NCBI GenBank assembly: GCA_963785755.1
Contig: CAWAXG010000013.1
Location: forward strand, 62,001 to 126,000
Source: JACCXG01 sp963785755
GTDB taxonomy: Bacteria; Acidobacteriota; Vicinamibacteria; Vicinamibacterales; 2-12-FULL-66-21
Reading direction: 5' to 3'
Length of the DNA stretch: 64,000 nt
Shown here: positions 17,037 to 27,304 of the stretch, piece after piece
Position numbering within the stretch: position 1 is the stretch's first letter
Layout: each line of letters starts with the position of its first letter
Position numbers and translations under genes: made by a program
Notes under the pieces: generated by a model
What the model was told of the DNA's origin: nothing
Databases searched by the model: none
The model's input: the letters and a program-made list of their open reading frames with translations, nothing else

Positions 17037-17560
17037 CACCCTCTCGGCGGGAACACGCCCTGCAGCGCGATGCAGAAATTGACCGTGAGATATGGCTGCA
17101 TGTTGTTGTGGGGCAGGCCTCCGCCCGCCAGTCCCAGCGCCAGGGAGTTCATCGGCGCCAGACCTGTGGCGGTGGGGTTGTAGGCGCTGCCGCCCGATGA
17201 ACGCGCCAGAATCAGCTGCGCGTTCGGGATCTGGGCGTTGGCCGGATCGGCTCCTGCCTTCAACGAATGCGGGTGAGCAGGCATCTCGGATTGAAGCAAA
17301 GACACGGTCTCGCTGCCACTGACCTCGCCGAGGTCATGCAGCGACAGTCCCGGTCCCTGACCCGGGTGCATCGGGGCGTTGCCCTGGAGGTTGGGAAGGG
17401 CAAAGTTGCTCTTGCCATCGCCGCCGTACGTCGTCCCGAGCAGCGAGAAGAGCGCCGTATTCTGCGAAAGCGGCAGCAACTGGCCGTTGCAGAACGCCCA
17501 GCCCTTGGGCGCGAAGTTGAATCCGAAAATCCGAATCTCGGCCACGAACGGATCGGCCAT
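17036..17560 (-). CDS. Tail-collar domain protein (microcystin-dependent-protein-like)
   Basis: A 174-residue protein with the phage tail collar fold: VAEIRIFGFNFAPKGWAFCNGQLLPL, then LFSLLGTTYGGDGKSNFALPNLQGN, and the ending QPYLTVNFCIALQGVFPPRG. This N-terminal collar and the PYLTxNFCIALQG end define the family found on tail fibres and in bacterial homologues such as MdpB. Third of three paralogues in a row (17036-18591). No tail, baseplate or sheath genes lie nearby, so this is not a complete prophage or contractile system. Confidence 0.9.
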   Translation of the reverse strand: MADPFVAEIRIFGFNFAPKGWAFCNGQLLPLSQNTALFSLLGTTYGGDGKSNFALPNLQGNAPMHPGQGPGLSLHDLGEVSGSETVSLLQSEMPAHPHSLKAGADPANAQIPNAQLILARSSGGSAYNPTATGLAPMNSLALGLAGGGLPHNNMQPYLTVNFCIALQGVFPPRG

Positions 17561-17578
17561 GTCCTTCTCCTTCTCGCG

Positions 17579-18082
17579 CTACCCCTGTGACGGAAAAATC
17601 CCGAACAGGGAAATGATGAAGTTGATGCACAGGTAGGGTTGGAAATTGCTGTGGGGCTGGCTCCCGCCCGTCGATGAGATCGCCTGCGGGCCCATGGCCA
17701 CGGAGGGCTGGTCTGCATAGTAGATCTTGACGGCTGCGGACTCGCCCGTGACGTTCCCTCCGGGGGTGTTGACATTCCCTGGTCCGGTCGATGCCAACAG
17801 CGGGTGCGTGTGGATCGGAATCTGGCCCGGCGTGAGCGTGACCTGTTCCACCCCGCCAGACTCGCCGATGACCGATCCACTGCCTTGATGGACCGGAAGG
17901 CGACCGCGCAGATCAGGCAGGGCAAAGGTCGTCTGACCGTCGCCGCCATAGGTCGTCCCGATTAGATTGAACAGCGCGTCGTTCTCGGAGATGGGCAGGA
18001 GCTGCCCTTCACAGAACATCCATCCCACGGGAGCAAAGTTGCCCCCGAACATGCGGATCTCGCCGATATAGGGCTGCGCCAT
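17579..18082 (-). CDS. Tail-collar domain protein
   Basis: A 167-residue paralogue: GEIRMFGGNFAPVGWMFCEG, then LFNLIGTTYGGDGQTTFALPDLRGRLPVHQG and the ending LCINFIISLFGIFPSQG. It is the most divergent of the three (Cys-Glu-Gly for Cys-Asn-Gly). It sits 18 bases upstream of the third collar gene; RRS-like AGGAGAAGGA lies before that next start. Surface or extracellular assembly is inferred from the family only. Confidence 0.9.
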   Translation of the reverse strand: MAQPYIGEIRMFGGNFAPVGWMFCEGQLLPISENDALFNLIGTTYGGDGQTTFALPDLRGRLPVHQGSGSVIGESGGVEQVTLTPGQIPIHTHPLLASTGPGNVNTPGGNVTGESAAVKIYYADQPSVAMGPQAISSTGGSQPHSNFQPYLCINFIISLFGIFPSQG

Positions 18083-18093
18083 CGGTTGCTCCT

Positions 18094-18591
18094 CTAGTTC
18101 TGCGAAGGAAAGATGCCCTGCAGCGCGATGCAGAAGGACAGGGTCAGGAACGGCTGCGTGTTCGTGTGTGGCTGGCTGCCCCCAACGTTGTCCACCGCTG
18201 CGGGATTCAGCGCCGTCAGATTGTCGGCCGTCCTGTAGACGTTCGACGCCTGCGCCAGGAACGCGCCGACGGGTGGCAGCTGTGTCCCCGTCGCTGGCTG
18301 TGCCATCAGGGCATGAGTGTGAGTGGGGAGCTCCTGTATCGACAGCGTGTGGGCCGCCTCCCCACCGCGTTCGCCAAGCGTGTGCCCGTTACCGACGTGA
18401 ATCGGCATCCTGGCCTGGAAGTTGGGCAATGCGAAGTTGACACGACCGTCCCCGCCAAACGTCGTACCCAGGAGCGAGAACAACGCCTGGTTCTGGTTGA
18501 TGGGCAGCAGCTGCCCGTTGCATAGGGCCCACCCTTTGGGAGCGAAGCCGAAGCTCATGATCCTGATTTCTGCAAGGAATGGTTCTGCCAT
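18094..18591 (-). CDS. Tail-collar domain protein
   Basis: A 165-residue paralogue: AEPFLAEIRIMSFGFAPKGW, then LFSLLGTTFGGDGRVNFALPNF and the ending FLTLSFCIALQGIFPSQN. ATG 18591 is preferred to 18609 because all three paralogues begin with Met-Ala. First of the collar trio, 37 bases after the stop of the giant surface protein, so the four may be one transcript. The collars share the C-N/E-G-Q-L-L-P-I/L and G-G-D-G motifs. Confidence 0.9.
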   Translation of the reverse strand: MAEPFLAEIRIMSFGFAPKGWALCNGQLLPINQNQALFSLLGTTFGGDGRVNFALPNFQARMPIHVGNGHTLGERGGEAAHTLSIQELPTHTHALMAQPATGTQLPPVGAFLAQASNVYRTADNLTALNPAAVDNVGGSQPHTNTQPFLTLSFCIALQGIFPSQN

Positions 18592-18627
18592 GCACTTCTC
18601 CTCGAACACGCAGTAGAAAGGTCGTCC

Positions 18628-21600
18628 TCAGGGTATTGGACACGACGCGATGTTGCCGAATGTCGTGCCGGTGACCGTGATCGTCGTCGCCGTCGGGTTG
18701 AGCGCCTGCAGGCGAGCCTGCGCAGCCGGACTGGTCGTGCCGCCAATCCCGGGAATGCTGACGGTCGTGCTCGACGCTCGGCGCAGCCTGATGTCGGCGC
18801 CGCCTTGCGGCTCGTTGCCGGCGGTCGCCACCGAGTTCCCGCTGATGTTCAGGCAGACGGCGTTCGTGTCGCCCGCAAGAATCCCGTTGTCTGAATGGAT
18901 GCCGTGCAGCGAGTTGATCGCATCGGCAAAGTTCGACACGGTGTTGTTCGTTACGTGTCGCGTTCAGCGCGGCACTGCCTTCGCCCGCTTCGAGCACGAT
19001 GCCGCGGTCGAAGTACTGCCTGACCTGATTGTTGTTGATCAGCGTCGTGTGCGAACCGCCCGCACCCCTCGCGCCGACGATGATGCCGAACGCCTCCGCC
19101 GAACCCGAGCCGACGACCGCCGGATCGCCAATCACGTTGTTCTCGATCGTGCCGCTGAACGTGCCGGTGCCGCTGCCCTTGTTGACGTGGATGGCGCCGC
19201 CCTGGCGGTTCCCCCTGAACGGCACTGCAACGGTGCCGTTGTTCGAAACGTTGTAGGTGACCGTGCCGTTGAACGCCGCACCGAATAGGAAGATCCCCTG
19301 GCCGAGGCCGATCGGATGGTTGCCTTCCGGCGTTCCTGTGTAGTTTCCGTGCAGCGTGTTGCCGGTGATGGTCACGTCCACGACGGCGTTGTTCACCATG
19401 GTGACGTTGATGTGATCGCCACCATGCCTGGCAAACGTGTTGTTGGTAGATCGCCAGAGTGACGTTTGCTGTGGTGTCCGCCTCGAGGAAGAACCCATCG
19501 TCGCCGGCCGCGTCGCTGGTGCGCCGGATGGTGTTGCCGGTGACGGTGAGGTTCAGCGTGCCCACCGAATTGTCGATCGCGATGTTCCGCTGGAAGCCGC
19601 CCTGGATCGTGCTGTTGGTGATAGAGCTCGTGCCGGTCATGCCGGACGAAGTGCCCGTGACGCCGAAGAAGACGAGGCTGCCGTCGTTGAACGGCGTGGC
19701 AACGTTGGTCCCGTTCGAGCCGTCCACGAGACTGCTGGCGAGACTGAAGCCATCGACACTGGTGCCGCGGATGGCGTAATTGCTGTGATTATCGAGCCGC
19801 ATCAGCGACAGCGAGACGTTTCTGGTGTTATTCAGCACGATACCGGTGCCCACCGGTGTGGCCGTGCTGTTGTCCGCGCCAGTCGTGTTCTGGATTCGGC
19901 CGCCTGAGCACGTCGGAGCGGCCGGCGTACAGGTGCCTCCGTTGCCTGTCACGGTCAGACCGCCGCTCGCGCCAGTGCTGCTCAGGATGATGCCGTTCGC
20001 ACGCGCCGTTCGCCGAGATGCTGCGGAACGTCAGCCCGCTCGCGCCGATGGTGGTGCTGGCCACGTTCAGCGCCGTGCCGGTCGTCGTCGTGATGGTGTT
20101 GACGATCGTCGTGTTGTTCTGCGTCGCCGACACCGTGCCGCCGCCCGTCGCGGTGAAGCCCGGGTTGGTCGTCGGTGCTGAGCGACAGGCCGCCGGTGAA
20201 GTTGATCGTCGATCCCGTGTTCGCGTTCAGGAACACGCCCTGCCCGGTGTCGGTGATCGCGCCATTGAAGGTCACCGTGCCGCCGGTGCGGTTCTGGATA
20301 TCGATCGATCGGCCGGCGTTGCTGCTGATGGTCGCCGTGGCGGCGAGCGTCACGGGACGGTGCCCTGGTTGATCAGCACTTCGGCGCGCGGTTCTGGATA
20401 TCGACCGATCGGCCCGCGTTGCTGCTGATGGTCGCCGTGGCGGCGAGCGTCACCGGGATGGTGCCCTGGGAGATCAGCACTTCGGCAGCGCTCGTGTTGG
20501 TGAAGACGGCATTGCTGACGTTGATTGCGCCGGTCGCCGTCGCGGTCACGTTCGTCAGGCTGAGCGCGCTCGTGCCGCCGGTCACGTTCACCTGGTCGAT
20601 CGTCACCGGCTGCGCGAAGGATGCCGCCGAAGCCGCCATCGCCGGGATCCCGCTCGGCGTGAAGTTCACGGCCCTCACGGTGGTGTTGTCGGCGAGCGTC
20701 ACCGTGCCGGTCAGCGTCGGGACGCGTGCCCGCAGGGATCGTCAGGCCGTTCAGGGTGAAGGTCGCGCCCTGCCCTTGCAGCGTCTGGTTGGCGTCCATC
20801 GCCAGGTTCCCCGTCGTGGTGGCGCCGCCCGAGTGCACGTAGATGATGTGCGTCGAGCCTGACGGCGTGGCCGCGGCGTTCAAGCGTGTTGAACGGATTG
20901 TGCGATCGGCCGTCGCCGGCGCCGCCGCTGCTGTTCACATACCAGACGATGTTCGAGAGGTTGATCGTGACCGTGCCGGTGTTGGTCACGCCGTTGCCGT
21001 CGGTCAACGTGTAGGTGAAGGTGTCGGACGGGCCGCCGAAGTCAGGGCCGGCGTGTAGATGAACGTGCCGTCGGTCGCGCCCTCGACGATGGTGCCGCCG
21101 TTCGTCGAGGTCGCCGGGAACGTCACCGACAGCGCGCCCGGCCCGTTGTCGCCGGTCTTGACGTTATCGACGAAGGCCACGTGCGGCGTCGCCGGGAACG
21201 GGAGCGCCGGTGGCGTACTGCGTGTGGCCGACGCCGCCGGTGTAGTTCTCGTTGTCGGTGGTCGGGCGCACGGTGATCGTCGTGTTCGCGCGTGCCCTGG
21301 CAGCCGAAGTTGTCCGTCGCGGTGACGACGACGGCGCCATTCAGCACGGTGTTGGTCGGCGTTCCGGACACGACGCCGGTCGTCGCGCTGATCGTCAAGC
21401 CCGCCGGGAGAGCCCGGTCGCGCTCCAGGTGATCGAGCTGCCGGTGCTGCCGGTCTGCGTGAAGGTCACTCCGGCGTAGGCGACCTGGTAGAGCCCGTCC
21501 GGCATCGTCGCCGGATTGACGCGTAATCGCCGGGCAGACGACGTTCAGCGTGAAGTTCTGCGTCGCGTCCGGCGGGACGCCGTTGGTGGCCGTGAACACC

Positions 21601-24135
21601 AGCGGGAATGCGCCGGTCTGGGTCGCGGTCCCGCCGAGCACGCGCGTGGCCGGCGTGAACGTGACGCCGGTGGGCAGCGCGCCCGTCTGCGAGACGGTCG
21701 GCGTCGGGAAGCCGGTCGTCGTCACCGTGAACGTGCCGGGCGTGCCGACGGTGAAGGTCGTGCTCGCGGCGCTGGTGATCGCCGGCGGCTGCTGGACGGT
21801 CAGCGTGAAGGCCTGCACGGCATTCGGCAGCGACGCCGTTGGCGGCCGTGAAGGTGAACGCGTACGACCCGGCGGTGCCGGCGGCCGGCGTGCCGCTGAG
21901 CGTGCCGGTGCCGTTGCCGTTGTCCGTGAACGTCACCCCGCCCGGCAGCGCGACGCCGGTGCGCGTGATCCCCGGCACCGGGAACCCGGTCGTGGTGACC
22001 GTGAACGTGCCCGGCGACGCCGACCGTGAACGCCGTCGTGTTGGCGCTGGTGATCGCCGGCGCCTGGTTCACGGTCAGCGTGAAGGCCTGGGGCGCGGTC
22101 GCGCCGACGACGTTCGTGGCCGTGAAGGTGATGGCGTAGGTGCCGCCGGTGCCGGCGGCGGGCGTGCCGCTCAGCGTGCCGGTGCCGTTGCCGTTGTCGA
22201 CGAACGTCGACGCCCGCGGGCAGCGGCGACGCCGCCAAGCGCCAGGGCGGCGCCGGGAACCCGCTCGTGGTGACGGTGAACGATCCGGCGGCGCCAACCG
22301 TGAACGTCGTGCTGGCCGCACTCGTGATCGCCGGCGCCTGGTTGACGGTCAGCGTGAAGGCCTGCGTGCCGTCCGGCAGGACGCCGTTCGCGGCCGTGAA
22401 CGTGAGCGGGTAGCTGCCGCCCGTGCCCGCGGCCGGCGTCCCGCTCAACGTGCCGGTGCCGTTGCCGTTGTCGACGAACGTCACGCCCGCCGGCAGCGTC
22501 CCGGTCGACGCGTGATCGCGGGCGTCGGGCTGCCCGTCGTGGTGACCGTGAACGTGCCCAGGCGTGCCGACGGTGAAGGCGGTCGCGCTGGCGCTGGTGA
22601 TCGTCGGGCCGGCGCTCACCGTCAGCGTGAAGTTCTGGACCGCCGCCGGACCGCTGCCGGTCGCGGTGAAGGTCAGCGCATACGTCCCGTTCGTTCCGGC
22701 GGCCGGCGTGCCGCTCAACGTGCCGGTGCCGTCGCCGTTGTCCATGAAGGTCACGCCCGCGGGCAGCGCAACGCCGCCGATGCGCGATGGCCGGCGCGGG
22801 GAACCCGCTCGTCGTGACGGTGAAGCTGCCGGGGGTCCCGACGGTGAACGCTGTGGCTGCGGCGCTGGTGATGGCGGGCGCCTGGTTGACGGTCAGCGTG
22901 AAGGCCTGCACGGCATCCGTCGCGACGCCGTTCGCCGCGGTGAAGGTGATGGCATAGGTGCCGCCGGTGCCGGCGGCGGGCGTGCCGGCGAGCGTCGCCG
23001 GTGCCGTCGCCGTTGTCCACGAACGTCACGCCGGCGGGCAGCGCGCCGCTCGACGTGATGGCCGGCGTCGGGTTCCCTGCGGTCGTGACGGTGAAAGTGC
23101 CCGCGCTGCCCGACCGTGAACGTCGTCGAGTTGGCGCTGGTGAAGCGGAGGCCAACCGCGTCACCGATCGAGCCGACGGTCAGCCCGCTTGCCGAGGTGC
23201 CGACGAAGAAGCTGTCCAGCTCACTGAGATCGACACCGCTGAAGATGCGTACGTGCGGGCCGCCGCCCGGCCCGGCGCCCGTGATCAGGTCGGTGCGGCC
23301 GTCGCCATTGATGTCGCCCGTGGCGACGTTCACGCCGCCCCCGAATGCCGGGTCGTAGGCGAAGAAGCTCGTCAGCTCACTCAAATCCGCGCCACTGACG
23401 ATGCGCACGTCCGGGCCGCCGCCCGGCCCTGCGCCGGCAATGATGTCGGCAAAGCCGTCGCCGTCGAGGTCCCCCGCGGCGACGCTCACGCCCCCCCCGA
23501 ATGCGGGGTCGAAGGCGAAGAAGCTCGCCAGCTCGCTCAAATCCGCGCCGCTGAAGGCTTTCACGTCCGGGCCGCCGCCGATGCCCGCGCCCGTGATGAT
23601 GTCCGCCAGGCCGTCGCCGTCGACGTCCCCCGCGGCGACGTTCACGCCGCCCCCGAATTCCGTGTCGTAGGCGAAGAAGCTCGCCAGCTCGCTCAGATCA
23701 GCGCCGCTGAAGACGCGCACGTGCGGGCTGCCGGTGGCCCGCGCCGGTGATGATGTCCGCCCGGCCGTCGCCGTCGATGTCCCCGGCGGCGACGGTCACG
23801 CCGCCAACGAATGCCGGGTCAAAGGCGAAGAAGCTCGCCAGCTCGCTGAGATCAACACCGCTGAAGACGCGCACGTGCGGGCCGCCGCCGGGGCCCGCGC
23901 CCGTGACGATGTCAGCCGTGCCGTCGCCGTCGACGTCGCCGAGCGCCACGTGCACGCCGCCGAGGAACAAGGGGTCGTAGGCCAGGAGAACGCGTTCTCC
24001 CGTGGACTCGATCAGATGGACCTCGGGGGGATCGCCGGGCCCCGATCCAGTAACCATCTGCGCCATAGCGGCGCTCGGGAGGAGGAGAGACACCACGAGA
24101 CTCGCCAAAAGCGAGCGGCAGAGGCCCTGGGGCAC
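18628..24135 (-). CDS. Giant secreted FG-GAP / Ig-like / beta-helix protein, many frameshifts
   Basis: About 1835 residues if joined. GTG 24135 has GGGAG eight bases upstream and opens a signal peptide (LLASLVVSLLLPSAAMAQ). Regions in order: six FG-GAP-like repeats with calcium-type loops (GDVDGDGTADIVTGAGPGGG), 24000-23180; about seven Ig/putative-Ig repeats (PAITSAxxTTFTVGxxGxFTV, LPAGVTFVDNGNGTGTLSGT), 23150-21290; a cadherin-like linker (YTLTDGNGVTNTGTVTI); then a right-handed beta-helix with parallel repeats (FSGTIENNVIGDPAV, VTGNTIRRTSDAAGDDG), ending NIASCPIP. The frame changes at least eleven times, mostly in one direction, each consistent with one extra base. Most likely a cell-surface adhesin or fibre; the collar genes follow. 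Confidence 0.72.
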
Positions 24136-24454
24136 AGACGTATCTCCCGGCAAAGCTGGACAGTTTTGGGAAGCGCAGCAGTTTAGCAAACCCGTCGGCC
24201 GAAAGCTATTGGACTTTGGTCTTACGACCCTGATCCGAGGCCAGGAAGTCCGCCAATCGTCGAAGTTGCGATGGCCTCAGGGATCTGCGGGGTTCGCGCA
24301 GGCGCGTGCCGGCCTTCGGATCGATGAGCAGGCGTCGCACCCAGCACGTAGCACGTGGCCGCCGAGCACGTTCGCACGCAGCACGTAGCACGCCGCACGT
24401 GGCGCGCGTTAGTGCTAAGATGCGCCGCAAAATGGAGCCCGGCGGAACGTAGCG
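24136..24454. repeat. Divergent intergenic region with GCACGTAGCAC minisatellite
   Basis: Positions 24336-24412 consist of imperfect GCACGTAGCAC / GCACGCAGCAC units. Similar CAGCACATAGCAC units occur at 52640-52766. The rest of the region shows no gene. Promoters for the two divergent genes must lie here but are not recognisable. Confidence 0.7.
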
Positions 24455-25933
24455 ATGCCTCGCTTGAACTCACGTGGTCAGTCGGCGTGCGGAGTGGGCG
24501 GCGGTATCGTCAATATCGACGGCCATGAAATTGCCAGCCCCGCCGGCGGTGCCGCATGGATCGACGACGACGTTGTCGTCTATCAGATCTGCCGGGACGG
24601 CGGATGCATCCTCCAGACGTTCGACCAGCGGACGGGTGCCTACTCCACAGCGGCGGACCGGGGTGCGAACTTCATTCACGCGGGCGGCGGAACGTGGGCC
24701 GCCTGGCTCGGTGGCCACGGTGTCTTCACCTCTACCGGGTTGCATTTCCCCGACGCGGGGCTCGGCCCCGTCGGTCCAGACGGTGCCGTCGCCATCAAGA
24801 TCGCCTACCACTCGTTCGGACCGTGGGACGTGGTCGAGCTCAACGGGACGCGATGGCGGCTGACGGACGGCGACGCAGCCGACATTCAGCTGCTGGGCCA
24901 GGGACGGGCGTTCTGGCGGGAGTCCGGCCTGTTGCGGACCCGGCATCTGCCAGCGATCGTCACATTGCCCGGCCCGATTCATTGGCCGCGGCTGGTGATG
25001 GTGCACGACGAATGCTGGGTGCTCTACCAGAGCGAGATCCTCGGCGGCCGGCTGGTCGTCCATCCACACGACAGCGTTGTCGGATACCTGTTGACTCCTC
25101 CCTTTGCGAGCACGTATCGGCCGGACGCCGTGATGCTGGCGGACGGTCGTGTGCGCGTGGTGTGGGCCAACACCGAGGCAGAGGCGCCGGGGGATCTCCG
25201 TTCGACCGATATCTCTCCCGGCGATCCTCGGACGGATCTCACCACCCTGTTGCCGGGCGAAGACGACGAGCCGATAGGTGAAGAGCCGATCGACGACGAG
25301 CCGATCGACGAGCCAGAGGATGAACCCGTGAGCATTCCGGATCACTTCCACGTCGTGCGCGCGGTGAACGACGCGCACCCGCACCTGCTGGAGAGGAACG
25401 ATCACGACAGCGTCAAGGAGTTCTACTGGCGCGCCGCGTGGGCGCTGCACCAGCACGATCCCCGCTGGGGCATGCTCTCGAAATCCGGAGGCGAGACCGG
25501 GCAGGAGATCGAGGGCGCCGGCCGCGTCGCAGAAGATGCGGTCGCCTTCAAGGACGTGACGCCGATCGTCGACATCATTGCCGGCGCCAACAATCCGCCG
25601 CATCGCGCGGCCGCGACGTGGCAGGTGGTGGAACAGCGGCGCGAGTCGAACAAGTGGGTGCAGCCACCCGCCTTCCGCGGCGAGGGCGCGAGCGGAACGG
25701 CCGCGGAGATCAGGCAGCTGCGGGAGCTCATTCAGGGGCTGCGCGACGAGCTCGCCGCGGTGACCGGCCGGCTGAGCGCGATCGAGGAGTCGGCGCTGCG
25801 CGATCGCTCGGCCGTGGCGCTGCGCACCGCGGCGGGCAACGTCATCTGCGCGGAAGACGGCGGCGGCGGGCGGGTCCACGCGAACCGCACGGATCCTGGC
25901 GGATGGGAAACCTTCGTCCTGGAAAAGCGCTGA
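24455..25933 (+). CDS. Large repeat/propeller-like protein with acidic linker and fascin-like C-terminus
   Basis: A 492-residue protein of unknown function. Residues 1-270 contain short beta-rich blocks (GGAAWIDDDVVVYQIC, GGTWAAWLGGHGVFTSTG, ADGRVRVVWAN), suggesting a propeller. Then an acidic Glu/Asp/Pro linker (GEDDEPIGEEPIDDEPID); a domain of about 100 residues (FHVVRAVNDAHPHLLERN, WRAAWALHQHDPRWGMLSKSGG, AFKDVTPIVDIIAGAN) of a kind I associate with phage or secreted proteins; a coiled coil (IRQLRELIQGLRDELAAVTG); and an end like a fascin/beta-trefoil repeat (VALRTAAGNVICAEDGGG, GGWETFVLEK). No signal peptide is seen. It is divergent from the giant surface gene. Confidence 0.6.
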   Translation: MPRLNSRGQSACGVGGGIVNIDGHEIASPAGGAAWIDDDVVVYQICRDGGCILQTFDQRTGAYSTAADRGANFIHAGGGTWAAWLGGHGVFTSTGLHFPDAGLGPVGPDGAVAIKIAYHSFGPWDVVELNGTRWRLTDGDAADIQLLGQGRAFWRESGLLRTRHLPAIVTLPGPIHWPRLVMVHDECWVLYQSEILGGRLVVHPHDSVVGYLLTPPFASTYRPDAVMLADGRVRVVWANTEAEAPGDLRSTDISPGDPRTDLTTLLPGEDDEPIGEEPIDDEPIDEPEDEPVSIPDHFHVVRAVNDAHPHLLERNDHDSVKEFYWRAAWALHQHDPRWGMLSKSGGETGQEIEGAGRVAEDAVAFKDVTPIVDIIAGANNPPHRAAATWQVVEQRRESNKWVQPPAFRGEGASGTAAEIRQLRELIQGLRDELAAVTGRLSAIEESALRDRSAVALRTAAGNVICAEDGGGGRVHANRTDPGGWETFVLEKR

Positions 25934-25952
25934 AGGAGACTTAGGGATTCGT

Positions 25953-27023
25953 ATGTTCCAGAAAACCGACGATCTTCGGATACGGCAGGTGCGGCCGCTG
26001 ATCCCGCCGGCGATCCTTCACGAGGAGATCCCGATCAGCGAACGGGCGTCCAACGTCGTCGCGGCATCGCGTGCGGCGATTGCCGACGCGCTGAAGGGAC
26101 AGGACCCGAGGCTCGTCGTGATCGCCGGGCCCTGCTCCATCCACGACACGGCGGCGGCGCTCGAGTATGGCGAAAGGCTGGCGCGCCTGGCATCGCGCTA
26201 TGCCGATCACCTGATCGTGGTCATGCGCACCTACTTCGAGAAGCCGCGCACATCGGTGGGCTGGAAGGGATTCATCAACGACCCGGATCTGGACGAGAGC
26301 TTCCACATCAACAAGGGGCTCCGCCTGGCGCGCAAACTGCTGCTCGACCTCAACGATCTGGCGCTGCCAACCGCCTCCGAGTTCCTCGATACCCAGATTC
26401 CGCAGCACATCGCCGACCTGACATCATGGGTGGCGATCGGCGCGCGCACGACCGAGAGCCAGGTCCACCGCGAGCTCGCCTCGGGGTTGTCGATGCCAGT
26501 CGGCTTCAAGAACAGCACCGACGGCAGCGTGCACACCGCGATCGATGCGGTGCTGGCGGCGCGCTCCACGCACTGGTTCCCGTCAGTGACGAAGCAGGGC
26601 GTGTCGGCGATCTTCCAGACCACAGGCAACGACGCCTGCCACGTGATCCTTCGGGGCGGGAAGCATACGGGCCCGAACTTCGACGCCGCACATGTGGGCG
26701 ATGTGTCGGCGCGGCTCGCCAGCCTGGGACTGGCCGAGCGCGTGATGGTCGATTGTTCGCACGGGAACAGCGAAAAGGATCATCGCCGCCAGCCACTCGT
26801 GGCCGCATCGATCTGTGAACAGATTCGGGAGGGCTCCGACCGGATCTTCGGGGTGATGCTGGAGAGCCACCTGGTCGAAGGCCGCCAGGACTACGTGCCT
26901 GGGCGGCCGGCGGTTTACGGCCAGAGCATCACCGATGCGTGCATCTCGCTCGATCAGACCGAGGATGTGCTGGAGCGGCTCGCGCATGCGCGGCAAGCCA
27001 GCGACAAGCAGGTCAGTCGCTGA
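25953..27023 (+). CDS. aroG: 3-deoxy-7-phosphoheptulonate synthase, AroF/G/H type
   Basis: Catalyses the first step of the shikimate pathway: phosphoenolpyruvate plus erythrose 4-phosphate to DAHP. 356 residues, the usual length. Signature blocks are visible: VVIAGPCSIHD (metal and substrate site), YFEKPRTSVGWKGFINDP, GARTTESQVHRELASGLSMP, VGFKNSTDG and MVDCSHGNSEKDHRRQ (His and Asp ligands). This is the class I alpha enzyme. Which feedback type (Tyr, Phe or Trp) cannot be told, so the symbol is by family only. ATG 25953 has AAGGAG at 25933-25938, rather far upstream. No other aromatic-pathway gene is adjacent. Confidence 0.93.
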   Translation: MFQKTDDLRIRQVRPLIPPAILHEEIPISERASNVVAASRAAIADALKGQDPRLVVIAGPCSIHDTAAALEYGERLARLASRYADHLIVVMRTYFEKPRTSVGWKGFINDPDLDESFHINKGLRLARKLLLDLNDLALPTASEFLDTQIPQHIADLTSWVAIGARTTESQVHRELASGLSMPVGFKNSTDGSVHTAIDAVLAARSTHWFPSVTKQGVSAIFQTTGNDACHVILRGGKHTGPNFDAAHVGDVSARLASLGLAERVMVDCSHGNSEKDHRRQPLVAASICEQIREGSDRIFGVMLESHLVEGRQDYVPGRPAVYGQSITDACISLDQTEDVLERLAHARQASDKQVSR

Positions 27024-27076
27024 GCCTCGACCGTTTTTTCACGAGACGCGGATTCACGCGGATCTGCAGCGGTCGG

Positions 27077-27177
27077 CACGCCGGCCAAGGCCGGCGTGTC
27101 GTGGACAGGAACCCGGATCAATCACAAACCGGCCTGCACCTCTCCGCCGGCTTGTGATTGGTCCGGGTCCTGTCCAC
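27077..27177. repeat. Large hairpin element after the DAHP synthase gene
   Basis: An inner perfect hairpin CACGCCGGCC-AA-GGCCGGCGTG (27077-27098) is followed by a long near-perfect inverted repeat: GTGGACAGGAACCCGGATCA... (27101-27133) against its complement at 27146-27177, with a 12-base loop and few mismatches. It lies between convergent genes and could terminate both. The type of structure resembles the element at 4997-5204 but the sequence differs. Confidence 0.85.
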
Positions 27178-27304
27178 ACCGCGCAAAGCGCGGGCACGAC
27201 CGCTCCGACCGCCGATTGGCGCGCTCGCCGAGCGTGGCAGGATCCGCGGAGATCCGCGTTGATCCGCGACTCGTAAGACTATTCCGCTCCTGAGGAGCCC
27301 TGTT

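Noticed and set aside
17036..18591. Prophage tail region
   Set aside because: Only collar-domain proteins are present; no capsid, portal, terminase, sheath, baseplate, lysis or integrase genes.
20000..23900. Plus-strand genes in the giant surface-protein region
   Set aside because: The plus-strand frames are Val/Ala/Arg-rich mirror images of the minus-strand repeats, with no ribosome binding sites or domains.
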